From NCBI GenBank assembly GCA_032173965.1, contig CM063288.1, positions 19,627,501 to 19,691,500 of the forward strand: a stretch of DNA of 64,000 bases. The letters run 5' to 3'. Shown in pieces: positions 41,357 through 52,896 of this stretch. The DNA is from Sitta carolinensis. Taxonomy: Eukaryota; Chordata; Aves; Passeriformes; Sittidae. Under the pieces are notes generated by a model, which did not search any database, was not told the origin of the DNA, and saw nothing but the letters and a program-made list of their open reading frames with translations. Within the stretch, counting starts at the first letter, position 1, and every line of letters begins with the position of its first letter. The position numbers and the translations under genes were made by a program.

Positions 41357-44300
41357 AGATATCTGTGAGAACAAAGGAAGCAATTCTTGTGCTCTTGGAA
41401 AGGGAGCACTCACTTTTCTTTCTAAGAAAACCTTTCTTCGGTAGGTGGGAGAGTGAGAGGGGAAAGGAACATTTCTGTTTTAGAGTGAGGTGGCATCTCT
41501 GCTTTGTCATCCAGCACCACAGTCTCTGAGAGCATTAGGAAAAAAATAGTAATAACATCTTCCATCTTTCTACCTGGCTGACTAAAGTGATTGACTTCAT
41601 GCAGTTCAGTTTGGTTAAATTAGCTAAAATGTAACTGCTAGGTTTCTTCATTCTCAGTATTGTTATATCAGATTCCCTTTTATCAGACTGTTCACATATT
41701 AGTACAAGTGCTGGATAAAGATGTTTTGAATTACAATGAGGTGGATTCAAAGGGCAAGTTGATGATCCATGATCTGTTGCCAGCTTGCAAACATGTCAGA
41801 CTTTTAGAGCGGACAGCATCTGCTTGAACTGTCTGGGGACACAAAAAGAAAATGTCTTATATTACAACAAAACCAGAGGTCTGATCTGATGAAAGGGTAA
41901 TTTTCTTCTTTGTCTAGCCATTCTATGTGTTATTTAAAATTGAGTGCTCATGTCATATTAACAAGTGTGTAATCACCTTAGTTACTCATAATTAATTACT
42001 GAGAGGAAATTCAGGAAGGAAGGAAGAATTGTGTTCCATATTATACCCTCTATTTTTATTGTAGATGTATTTTTACTTTTCTATCCTAGTTTTGCCTTTG
42101 GGGATTTTGGTTTGCTTGTCTTCATCATCTTTTTCATCTCTCATTTTTACTTTTTGCCTTTTTGCTTTCCTTGCTTTGTTAGTGCTTTGATATTTTCCCC
42201 AATCTTGTCATTGTCTTGTCTTTCCTTTTGCCAAGATGCAGCTTCCCATCTTCAAAATGTTCCCTTGTCCTATGTCTGTCATTTACTGTTGCTTCCTTCA
42301 ATTCTTCATTTCCTCTGAATTTTTAAACGTATCCAGGAGATCCTTCTTTTCAAAGCTTACCATAGAATATTCAGCATGAGGCATGTGTTAAATCTTGCAT
42401 TAAAAGAAAAAATAATTCCTGTTTCTTTTCATTTGTTCAATGATGTTTTAATATATCAGCTCTGTAGTGGTTCTTTTGGTCTCTCATTGCATCACTAATT
42501 GCTTTACTACACATTACATCCTTCATTAGTGGTTCTTACCTTAAATGTGTTTTAACTGCCTTTATCCTTTCCTGCATTCCCTAGCTTATGTGAGTCAATA
42601 TTTTTCCCAAGATATTTTCCATGGCCTGTCCAATTGTTTCAAGGAATACATGAGTTTTACATTAGCATCTTTACAGCTTTATTGGGAATCAGTCTTACTG
42701 TATTATTGTCATTTAGTTCTGCATAAGAGAGGGTTTATTTGAATTGCAGTCATGGGAACTTTTTGGTAATGAATAAATTTTTCATGTTTCTCATACTATG
42801 TTTATTAGTCTTCACCCCAGTTACAGGTTTTCGTAAGCCATACAAGTTTGTTTTTTTAAAACAAACAAAAATTTAACTATTTTAGAAAAAAGCTTATTGA
42901 ATGGAATAGGAATAGGAGAGGGAACAAATTAATTTCATTCCACATATAGTCCTCTTGCTCAGAAGGCGTATTACCTTGAATGATAATTCCTTTTTAAAAA
43001 AATGGTACTCTTACACACCTTGTACGTTTTTTTAGGTTTCAGCATTTATTGAGTCTATTGCTTCAGGATATTAATAATGATCCTCCTATTGGTCCACTGG
43101 AAATATGCCACCATTAACTAATGTATTCCCTCTGCAAGTGTTTATTTCTGAACTAGACTGGCAGAGCTATCAGAATAATACCAGGTCATACTAAGCTGAA
43201 AAGCATAAATAAAGTTCGAGTCATACAAAGGTGTAATCCTTATTGCCTTTGAAAGTGCAGGATTTAAGTGCTTGCTTTTACTGAATGTAATGATTGAATT
43301 GCATGTTCAGTACCAGCCACATCAATAATGTTGTAATAAACTTCTTTTATGGGGTTACTGTTAGGTTTATTTGTATTTTGGTAGAGCCTCAACTAAGAAA
43401 ATGCTTGCATTTGTGAAATGGATGGATAAGAAGGTGTCTTCCTCTTTGAAAGTAAGAGCTAAATTGGACAAAGAAATTAAGGTAAAGAAGCAAAAGTTGT
43501 TTTGTGAAGCAAGTTCCCCTTTTCATAGGAGCAATAGTGAAAACATGTTATTGTTGATAAAGAAGGTCTCCAAAAGCATGTCTCGGTGCATTGAAAAGTC
43601 ACAGTGTTGCCTTGTGTCCGGGGTATATGAACCCTAATGGAGCATCACCATGGCATGACAGGGCCTTTGCTCTGCTTTGCCCTCCTGGGCAGAGGGAGAT
43701 CTCACCAGGAGCACAGGACTGTGGTATACTGTTCCATGTCAGACTCCAAATGGTCTAGTTCTTCCCTTGGCAATCTTCCTATACTTAAACAGTTGGTAGC
43801 ATCCCTCTGTGTCTTTCTTTAGCCAGCTTTTAGCTTTCCAAGAAGTGGATCTGCTTCACTGGGCAGTGCTTTCAGAGAAGTGTCCTACTCAGGCCTCTTA
43901 AACTGCCATGTACAGTGGGAGTGTGAAACACACACAGTTCAAGAGTTGTCCTTAGAAATTTTTCTGTGGGATTTTTGCTTTCAGATATAAAAAGATATTT
44001 TACTTCTCCATACATTTCTACAAATATGCTGTGTAATTGCAGTATTTTAATATTCCAGCTACAGAAGTGTAGTGTCTAGACACCACCATATGTATTTCAG
44101 TCAGGCACAGAAGTATTGCTGTTCTATTTTTGTTTCTTTGGCAACTGCCATTCTACTGCTTTGCAAATTCACAGAACAATGATTTTAATAGAAAAGCAAA
44201 ATACTACATTGCACTAAAGATGAGAACCGGTTATAAATAAAAATTATTACTATTACTTCTCCTGTTTCAGCTGTACTTAATTTGCTTGTGCTTTTTTAAC

Positions 44301-46479
44301 TCTCTGAAACTCCTGTGAATAAATGAGATAATAAAGCGTAATTATAAGTCAATTATGCTAAATTTTTGGTTGGAAGCCTGACCACTGGAATACAAAGCTG
44401 TATGTTTTCACCTCTATCCAAAAATATTTCTGAAATGAAACGCTTGTTTCTGTCTCAGTGAAGCCAGAAACTGAAAAAAATGGAAACTGAAGAATAAATG
44501 ACAGAAATAAATGATGCCTTGTCAGGTTCTGAAAAAGGCTAATGAAACCTTTCAGCTGCCAAATCTGACTGAAACCAGTGGCCTGTGAATTGCAATGTTC
44601 AAGTGAAAAAGTCAAAGATAATCCATATGTTCCCAAGCAGAACACTTTGCAACATTTTTTCATACATTTTCTTTCAGTTTGTACAGGCTAAAAAACTACA
44701 TAACTGAGATTTGGTTTAAAACATTTTCTGAAGGTTATTATTTGACCTTCAAGATAATTTAGTGTGCTTAGCACATTATTTCTGTCTGTACTCATTACTT
44801 TAAAGGTGGAATTTATCAGATACATGTAACTTTGAATCACAGCTTTTTCATGTGATGAAGGTTTCCTAGAAAGCTTCTTTTGACAGCCTGTTTATAGTCT
44901 TCCTGAAGCACCTCTCTTTTGGCAAAGCATAAAGTGAATCTTGACTATCAAAAGGAGATTGTGCATAATTCTGGAACTGACTACCTTTTACCATTTATTT
45001 TTGCTCATTATTTTTCTGCCTGATAAATTATTATAAGCAGGAGAATTGTGAATAAATCTTGATTTAAGTGTGCTTTAAAGAGCTAGTTGATATTTTGTCA
45101 TTGGTATGTTTGAATTTGTTTTGAAGCTGAGCCCATATTTCATTGTTAATCTGCTAAATCACCTACTTAGTGGCAGCAAAATTAATAGTCATGTAAAGAC
45201 ATAAGCAAAAAGAGGCAAATGTGTACTTATGTGTTACAGATTACTTAGCCATCATTCTCTTCTGAGAAAGATGGAAAACAGGCATCCAGTTTGTTCTTTA
45301 CTAGATCAGGAGTCTGTATTACAAAATAAAAAACCAAACCCAAAGCCAAAAAGGTGGATTACTACCCTTGACCTTTCCAGGTAATTAGAATCCCGCAGTC
45401 TGTTTAACTTTCAATTCAATATAAATTCATCATATGCTGTTGGATTGAGTCCAGACTTCTGTAACTGTGTATAGCCTATGGAAAATTCCAGTGAAGATGG
45501 AATATCAGATAACTCTGTTTCTGTAATTAAAAGATAGTAAAATACTTAAGCAAGAAGAATATTTTTGTTTCAGTAATGAGGCAGCAGTCTTGTGTTCTGC
45601 TTGCTTTTAACCAGTTATTTTCCTTCAGTAGATTTAAAGAAGCATATCCTTGCTAGAATTAAGGTGTTTACACATTATTTGAATACATATCTACCTTTGA
45701 TAATTCTAGAAGAGATGTTGTTGAAGTTGTATGTTAACACTTTTGAATTAGGTATCTACAGAAAAAAAAAGTCCTCAGAGAAATGGGAGGGCAAGAGTGG
45801 GAAAGGAGACGGCACTGTTTAGCAGTGAATCAGTTGCTAGGGAAAAGGTGTCTGGAGATCAAATTTGTCAGGAGCATACTCCTTCTTCCCCCTTTCCTCC
45901 AATCTTTCCCTAGGATATACGGTATCTTTCATTTGCCAAGAATAAAGGTCATTTTACCATTGTTCCCTTGGGGCTCAGGAAAGGGACCTTACTGGAAAAC
46001 TTTCCAGTCTAGTAAGGACCTCTGATTGCTGTCTCTTAATGGTTGTTCAAGCTGGCAGTGATGAAATAACAAATAGAAATCTGAGGCATGTCAAAAGAGT
46101 CTTCAGGACCTTGAGACAATTTGTTGAAGGATCAGGAGCACAGGTAGTGATTTCATCAATCCTTCCAGATAGGCAGATCCATTGTCAGTGCATGGGTCTG
46201 AGGCTGGTGTAATTGTGATTTTTTTGACCATGGGATGGTCTGTTCAACACCTGGTCTACTGTCACCTGAGGGGGTGTGCCTTTCTCAAAGGGGAAAAAGA
46301 GCTCTAACACAGGAGCTAGTTCATTGACTGAACTTTAGCTTGAAAGACAGAAAAGCAAAATACCAGGCTTGCTAGTGATGAGTAATGGGATGGTGTGCCA
46401 AAACATGAGAAAATGAATAATCATAGAATCCCTCAATCTGCTTCATGAGATGTTGGCTACAAAGTACAACACCTGAAAT

Positions 46480-47203
46480 CTTTCTAGACTAGTGTACACA
46501 GCAGAAGGAACAAACAGGAGCTCGAAGCTTTGGCCTAGTCCTAGAGATTTGATGTCACTGGCATAATTGAAACCTGGTGGGATGAGTCCTCTGACTGGAG
46601 TGCCCTGTTGGATGGTTACAGGCTCTTAAGTAGGAAAAGGCAAGTTGGAAGAGATGGGGATTGTGGTGGCATTGTATCTAATGGAAAGGCTAGAATGTAT
46701 GGGGCTGACAATCACACAGTTGAGAGCCTCTAGGTAAGAATCAAGGGACAAACAAATAATGCAGATGCCATCATGGGAGTCTGTTGTAGACATCCTAGCC
46801 AGGATGGAGGTCTACAGGCTGAGGGGAGAGCTCACTGCAGCCTTTAATATTGGTGCAAGGGGTTGGGGAGGGACAGGTACCAATCTCTAACTCTCATGAC
46901 CAGTGACAGGACTGGAGAAAATTATATGAAGCTGAGTCGGGGGGGCTTAGGCTGGATATCAGAAAAAGGTTTTTCACCCAGAGGGTGATTGAGCAGTGCA
47001 ACAGGCTCCCCAGGGAAGTGGTCACAACAGCAAGCCTGACAGAGTTCAAAAGCATCTGGACAGTACTTCCAGTCATATGGTGTGATTCTTGGGGATGTCC
47101 TGTGTAAGGGGATATTCTTGGGGATGTCCTATGTAAGACCAGGAGTTGGACTCCATGATCCTGATGGGTCCCTTCCAAAACAGTATATTCTATGATTATA
47201 TAT
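46480..47203 (+). mobile_element. internally deleted CR1 LINE (endonuclease joined to 3' end)
   Basis: About 46540-46800 translates (with breaks) to the CR1 ORF2 endonuclease region: IETWWDESSDWS, LLDGYRLLSRKRQ, ESL-stop-VRIKGQTN, then MGVCCRHPSQDGG, versus the usual ITETWWD, DGYRLFRRDRQ and VGVCYRPP. From about 46812 (gctgaggggagagctcac) it matches the CR1 3' portion (ttcacccagagggtgattga, aggctccccagggaagtggt, ggagttggactccatgatcc) and ends at tattctatgattat, the 3' tail. The RT region between is missing. The left boundary is approximate. Confidence 0.85.
47088..47140 (+). repeat. tandem duplication inside the CR1 3' end
   Basis: Two adjacent copies of a unit starting attcttggggatgtcct, differing by a base or so, where other CR1 copies have a single unit. 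Confidence 0.8.
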
Positions 47204-48731
47204 AGTTAGAGTACTATGATTTAGCATTAGTCTCTTCTCTTGCCCAAGCAAGTTTTACGTAATCATGCTGAGTCCTAAGAAACTAAAGATGCTGTAAGCA
47301 GACACTGCCTTCTGCAGTTGTGTCATATGCTGTGATTTGGTATGTACAGTCTTAAGACACAGTTTGTGCCTTTTTGTCTGTATAAGCATGGGAATGCCAT
47401 GCTTACAGATCTGCTCAAAGAGACTTAAGGGAGATTGGTGCCTGATACTGTCCAGATTTGCAGAATTCTTGGCATTTTGAGGATGTTCAATTGCCTTTGG
47501 AGTCCCCAAGATTAACTCAATTGGCAGACAATTGCATTAGGCCTGGAGCTATTTTGCCCCAATCCCATGCTTCTGATATAGCTTCCAATTTCATTGTAAA
47601 TCCTGTGTTCTTGCTGATCTCCTGGTCTCTTGAGCCAATTGCAGCTGTGGTTCCCAACCATGGAGGCTCCATGTAACAGCATTCAGATTGGTGATATCTT
47701 TCCATTGACTTAAAAAGCAACTTCAAAGGCCTGCCTCTGTTACACAGATGATTTTGTACTGATTCTCCACTTCTGGAAGTTTCTATAGTTTTTATCTCAA
47801 CTTCACAGAGCTGATAACAGTACACTGCTTCCTGCTGAGTGAAACTTCGGTGAAATATATTAATGGAAGTCAGTTGAACTTCAGTGGACTTTAGTAGGAG
47901 ACAGATGAATTGGAGAGTGTTTAGGGTCTGAATTTTTCTTTCAGATCAGTGAACACTTCTTATTGATTTGAATGGGCCACAAACCAAGTGTATCAGGAAA
48001 TCTTCTGAGCCATTTTGAGAATTACCTTGTTATTTTTTGAGGTTTACTCAGGGTGGAGAGTCCTGCTCTGGAATGGCAGGACTTTAAACTTGTATGAGAA
48101 CTTATGAGGTATTAATTATTGTCAATTATTCATATATTTTAATAAAAATAATTATTTTTCTGTAACCTTTTATAAGGAAATATAATTATTATTATATGTG
48201 ATTGTTGAATTTGTTCTTTTCTTTGGCTGTTTCACTTAGTGTTTTGAAATAGGCCTGAAAAGTATATTTTCATGTAAAAACTAGCTGTGTATAAACCTAG
48301 GAAACTGTCAACAGAACTGTAGTCTCTTCAGTCTGCTAGAAGAGTTGTTCACAACATGCATGTGTGGGGTGGTGGTTGTCGGAGCCTGTACATGGTGACA
48401 GGTGTTGGTTGTTCATCTGCTAATTTCTCATTAGAAACAATGTGGTAGGTTGATCAGTTGCAGTTTGGTAATTGGAGTCACTGTCATGATTTCTGTTGGT
48501 AAAATTTATGACTGTTTACTGAAATAGTTTAAAAATAGTAGGTGTGTTTTCAGTTTTTTAAATTTTGTCATGAAGGAAAATATTTGTTTTCTCATTACCA
48601 ACAAATATTTATTATCCATGATCTGTAATTAGGTTCATAATTTAACGGTTTAATGTAAAGGATGAGTGGTGCTCACTGGACTGCATCATTGGCCTTACTG
48701 TGGTGAAATGACCAATTTTGCCTCACCAGCT

Positions 48732-48761
48732 GTGACTTTGGAGGCAGTGACTTTGGAGGCA
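48732..48761. repeat. perfect 15-bp tandem duplication
   Basis: gtgactttggaggca occurs at 48732-48746 and again at 48747-48761. Confidence 0.9.
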
Positions 48762-50845
48762 GTTTGAATGATGGGAACACATAAAGCTCTACAGATTAAA
48801 ATATTTCCAGCATACAGCCGTGTGTGTATCAGTCAGAATTCAGCAGCAGTTCTTGCTTGATAAGCTTGCTAATGTCTTCTTGCCCTTAGAAGGAGCATTG
48901 TTTCCCTGTATGGGTGTCTTGTACAGTCTCAACCCTGCATTCTTTGCTGAAGCAAAACTCCCAGTGGAAAACAACATTAGTATGACTATGGAAAGCACAG
49001 AAAACAAGGATGGAAAAAATACTCACAAGGGCAATGCATTTGCCTAAGGAAATAGAGCATGTAGTTCTGTGACTAATTATGAATTATAGAAAGAACTAAA
49101 GGAAAAAAGACAAAGTTGGGAAATAAATGGTTGATTACTCATCTTGTGTCAAAAGAAGACATTTTCAAAAGACAAACCAAATTACAGCTGCTTTTCCCAA
49201 TAATATCTTTATCTACTTCTCACAATTTCTATCAAATATAATAGAAAATAAGACTATATTGTGCTTCAGCTTCTTATACATGTGGCAAAGATGATTGGAA
49301 AATTGCATGCAGTGTTCTAATTTTATATGAAAAAAGTAAAGTTATGCCAGTAAGTTAACGAGAGGTAGCATTTTGGTTTTTCTATGAATGTGTTTTGAGT
49401 GCTGCAGAAATAGCCAGGTGTTGGTGAAATGCAGTGACGTTGGCTGGTGCAAGTACACAAAAGCCACAGAACTCCATATAATGGAATTAACACAGTCTGG
49501 AATCCAAAATGGCCCTAGTTTCATCCTTGAGCTGAAGTGGTCAGGCAAGTGTTGTTTCTCTGTGGTTAAGCATCTGATGATGCACATGAGTTGTTTTACC
49601 TTTTCTTTATTAATGAGGTATGAATCAGGATATGAATTATAGGTATCTTAATGGATTATTAATTTCAAACTGCAGAAGACCAGATGTGGTTATGAAAAAA
49701 GTTTAGAGTTACCTTTGCATAGCTGCCTTTTCCTATTGCCCTAGAAGTTACAGTCTTTACTGCAGACGTCCCCCTCCAGAGATGCCATGGAAGCAGTGGT
49801 GTTTTCTGCTGTCACCATGAAGCAGTGTCTTAGGCAAAGTGAAAGTAGGAAGGTGACCCTCTTACGCTTCTTTCTGGAAATCATTTATTCACACGATGCC
49901 AGAAAAGGATGGACTGATGTTTTACTTTGTAGTTAAGGTAATGTTTTTCACCAAGGGGAACCAATTTAATTTATAGATACTAATGAATTAAGATTCTGGT
50001 TTTGTTAATCAGCTCAATTTTGCAGATGGGTGCCTGAAACATCAATTTATAGTGGTCTAAGTAGAGTTGAATGGTTTTGCTACAAAAGCACTAAGAATAA
50101 CATAGTATCTTCATTCAACAAATGCTAAAGTATTAAGATCAAGATAACATCTGTAGAGTTACTACTTCCTTGGTTGTTTTGATTTGGGTCAGCTGAAGAT
50201 AGTAGCTACGAGTAAGTTTAGTAATTTGTTAGACAAAACATGTTCCATATGGTTAGAAGGGTGGCTTTCTCCATTAATCATTAACCTGCAAATGACAAAC
50301 TCTTTCCTAAATGACATGTACTCTGCTGATCTGTTCTTCCATGATGAAATCCCATTTGTTTCCATCATAACATATGCAACTAATGTAAAGTATCTCTGTA
50401 ACTATTTTCATAAAGTTCCTTGTGAGATTGTTAACAAAGCCTCCAAACGATATGCTTTTTGTCAGCACCATTGTTACCATCTGGAAAGCCTTTTGGAACA
50501 TTGTGAACAGAAAAGACAGATCTACATATTTCATTAATAGTAATTGAGCTTTTGAAAAAGCAATGAAATTAAAAACTTCACTGTAAATATTCAGTAAGCA
50601 GTGCTAGTATAATTCTAAAAGGAAATACACTGTACTTCACAGTACAATAGAAATTGGTTGTTCATCATAATCAAAATGTCAGATAGACTGCTATTCCTAC
50701 AATAGAAAACTGAAACATACACTAACCCCAGCTGGCTGTTTCTTAAAGCTGTTTGCAGTGGTCACATATGTGAGATGTTTGGACTGATAACCATTTTTAT
50801 TAAAGACAAAGATATTTTTAAAATTTACCTTTCTTTGATTTAGGA

Positions 50846-50904
50846 TTTTTTTTTTTTTTCTAGAAGTATATCTAGAAATAGTCCTTTTTTTTTTTTTTTT
50901 TTTT
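50846..50904. repeat. two poly(T) tracts
   Basis: Two T-runs (about 15 T near 50847-50861 and 20 T at 50885-50904) separated by a tctaga-containing spacer. Low complexity. Confidence 0.85.
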
Positions 50905-51119
50905 AATGCTTGTTAAAAAATCAGATTCTGTGATGTGCATGAACATATGAGCCTGGTAAAGGGGAGACAACCATGAAATGTTATTATCATTGAAAATAAC
51001 CAACCATATATTTTTTCCTTAATAATAAATTTGTAAGTAATACACATCTCAAACATTCTGGATTTCTTCAATACATGAAGAAAAGTGTATTCCCTTAGTC
51101 TTCTGAAGCAAAAGAGAAA

Positions 51120-51480
51120 GGTAATAAGATAGTAATTTCAGCAAACTTGTCATCCTGCAATGTAATTTGATGGCTGCATTTGTTTTGAAAAGATGCAGAT
51201 GAACAAAATGGCCCATCTATTACAAAGCCACATTGCAATGTTTTTCAAACCAATTTGCTTGCATTTTTTAGAGTAATTGTTCAATAGAACTCATTTTTCA
51301 ATGAATATGCATGAAAAACTCGTGACTATTGAGCAAATCAGCACTAATTTATGTTGCTTATGCTGTTTTCCTTTTTGTTTTGTGAAATGTTTCCAAGCAG
51401 TGTTATTCTATGGATTCTGGCCACGGTATAAATGACATGATTTGTCATACAATCTAGGATATTATTGTGTGTTTCTGTTG
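51120..51480. other. possible conserved noncoding element
   Basis: A repeat-free stretch about 1 kb upstream of the next exon with dense homeodomain/POU-like motifs (atgtaatttgatgg, gagtaattg, gaatatgcatgaaa, cactaattta). The composition resembles vertebrate developmental enhancers, but this is an impression only. Confidence 0.15.
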
Positions 51481-52383
51481 TAGAATAAGTCTTACTATGA
51501 TTGTTTTTCCCTGCCAATTCAGTAATACGTGACCCTCAAATGCAGCCAAAGATAAATCATTAAGGTTTCATAAAACACCTCTGTAAGTTTAATCTTAAAA
51601 AGTTAAATTAGTCTTCAGACCTTAGTAAATTTTAAGCTGCAGAGGAAACCTCTGGATGATAACATAGGTACCATAGATATGATAAACATATAATACATGA
51701 TTTTATGAACAATTCCTTCTGTAAGATGGTCCTCCTAAATTTGAGCCTCTTAAAATTTTGTTCACTTAATATGACCTATAGGTCTTACTTTGTATGTTTA
51801 TGTAATTAAATTGTAACAGTAAAAATCAGGAAGAAAAGGATTTTTATGTCAACTACCATGGAACTTATCAGAGTTGAAAAATTATTTTTACAAAGGCTGC
51901 CTTACAATTTAATGTAAAAATACTGCTAGATGTCACTTTAAAAATAGCATCTATTTTTAAAGTGTCATCCAGACTGAGTATAAATTGAAACCCAGACTGA
52001 AATTCCTACAGGTTGTTCTTATCCATACTTTAAAAATTTTGATCAGAATAAGTGGTCTTGGGAAAAGGGTTAAAGTGGTTTGGTGGCTAGGTTAATATTG
52101 CATTTTCAGTCAGGCTGAATTGAAAAGGAAATATTGGGAAGTACACTGTGAGCTATGCTGACTCCCAGCTTCAAAGGAATTGACATAAAAGGAGAAAGAC
52201 ATGAAAAGAGAGCTGTCAGTAAGCAAAAGCAAGAAAAAGCCAACGGCCTCTTCAGGCGTCCCAGAGACAATTTGACTATTACTTTATCCATTATCGTTTT
52301 CTCCCTGGTGGAACCAGGAACAGCTTTGATGACTATCTCTGAGATAACATTAACATTTTAAAACTCTAATCTTTGTTTTTCAG

Positions 52384-52449
52384 AAACCCTCCACCTACTT
52401 TGCTACATCCTGAAAACTGGTGCAGAGGATTCAACCATTTCATTTCCCA
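52384..52449 (+). CDS. MYO3B: MYO3B coding exon: kinase C-lobe, helix G-H region
   Basis: A 66-bp exon that completes R250 and encodes residues 251-271, NPPPTLLHPENW then CRGFNHFIS, plus two bases of Q272. Acceptor tttttcag, donor TCCCA|GTGAGT. The reading phase joins exactly to the exons on either side although the flanking introns are 23 and 10 kb. Human MYO3B has CEEFNHFIS as I recall, so RG in place of EE is a lineage difference in an otherwise conserved region. Too short for detection by open-frame length alone. Confidence 0.94.
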
Positions 52450-52839
52450 GTGAGTTTTTTTTCTTTTAAAAACAGCTTATTCAGTAAGACCTATTTGTGC
52501 CAATCTGAAAACAGAATTTTCTTATGGAATTACTACTTTTGCAGGTTTTTGACTAGTCTTCTTTTCATAGTTCTAGACCACGCATCACTTTTTGAAAGCT
52601 TTACAGCACATTTTGATCTAATGTAATTTTCTTCATTTGACTGTCACTTGATTTTGATGGACCTGGAACAGGTTTCTAAAATATACTTGATTTCCTTTAT
52701 GGTTTTCTATTGAAATTTTGTGTTGAGGAAGAAAAAGGATTAGTTAAAATGGCTGCTAGTCAATTTAAAATAAGTATTTGAAAGATAAGAAAGAAAATAA
52801 TTGCTTTTTTCCCACTTTAGTAAGGTTCACTATGTTTTT

Positions 52840-52840
52840 T

Positions 52841-52894
<54 letters not shown>
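52840..52894. repeat. (TA)n microsatellite
   Basis: About 55 bp of almost perfect alternating TA, interrupted once by an aa step at 52851. It lies about 390 bp downstream of the preceding exon and is likely length-polymorphic. Confidence 0.95.

Positions 52895-52896
<2 letters not shown>

Larger units (their letters stand above)
29332..52383 (+). other. MYO3B: 23-kb MYO3B intron
   Basis: A phase-2 intron, the largest here. Outside the listed CR1 copies, low-complexity tracts and weak regulatory candidates it is ordinary AT-rich sequence with no recognisable gene: 29332-35093, 36126-40820, 40885-46480 and 47204-52383. Several open frames of 60-117 codons fall in it, but none resembles a protein I know. 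Confidence 0.85.

Noticed and set aside
42031..42318. 95-codon hydrophobic open frame
   Set aside because: Derived from a T/C-rich intronic stretch; hydrophobicity follows from TTT and CTT codons.
43371..43637. Open frame of 88 codons with a lysine-rich, protein-like composition
   Set aside because: It resembles no protein I know, lacks convincing splice or promoter context and is of a length expected by chance in AT-rich intron.
50184..50537. 117-codon open frame on the + strand
   Set aside because: No known family; the opposite strand is also open over much of it, typical of chance frames.
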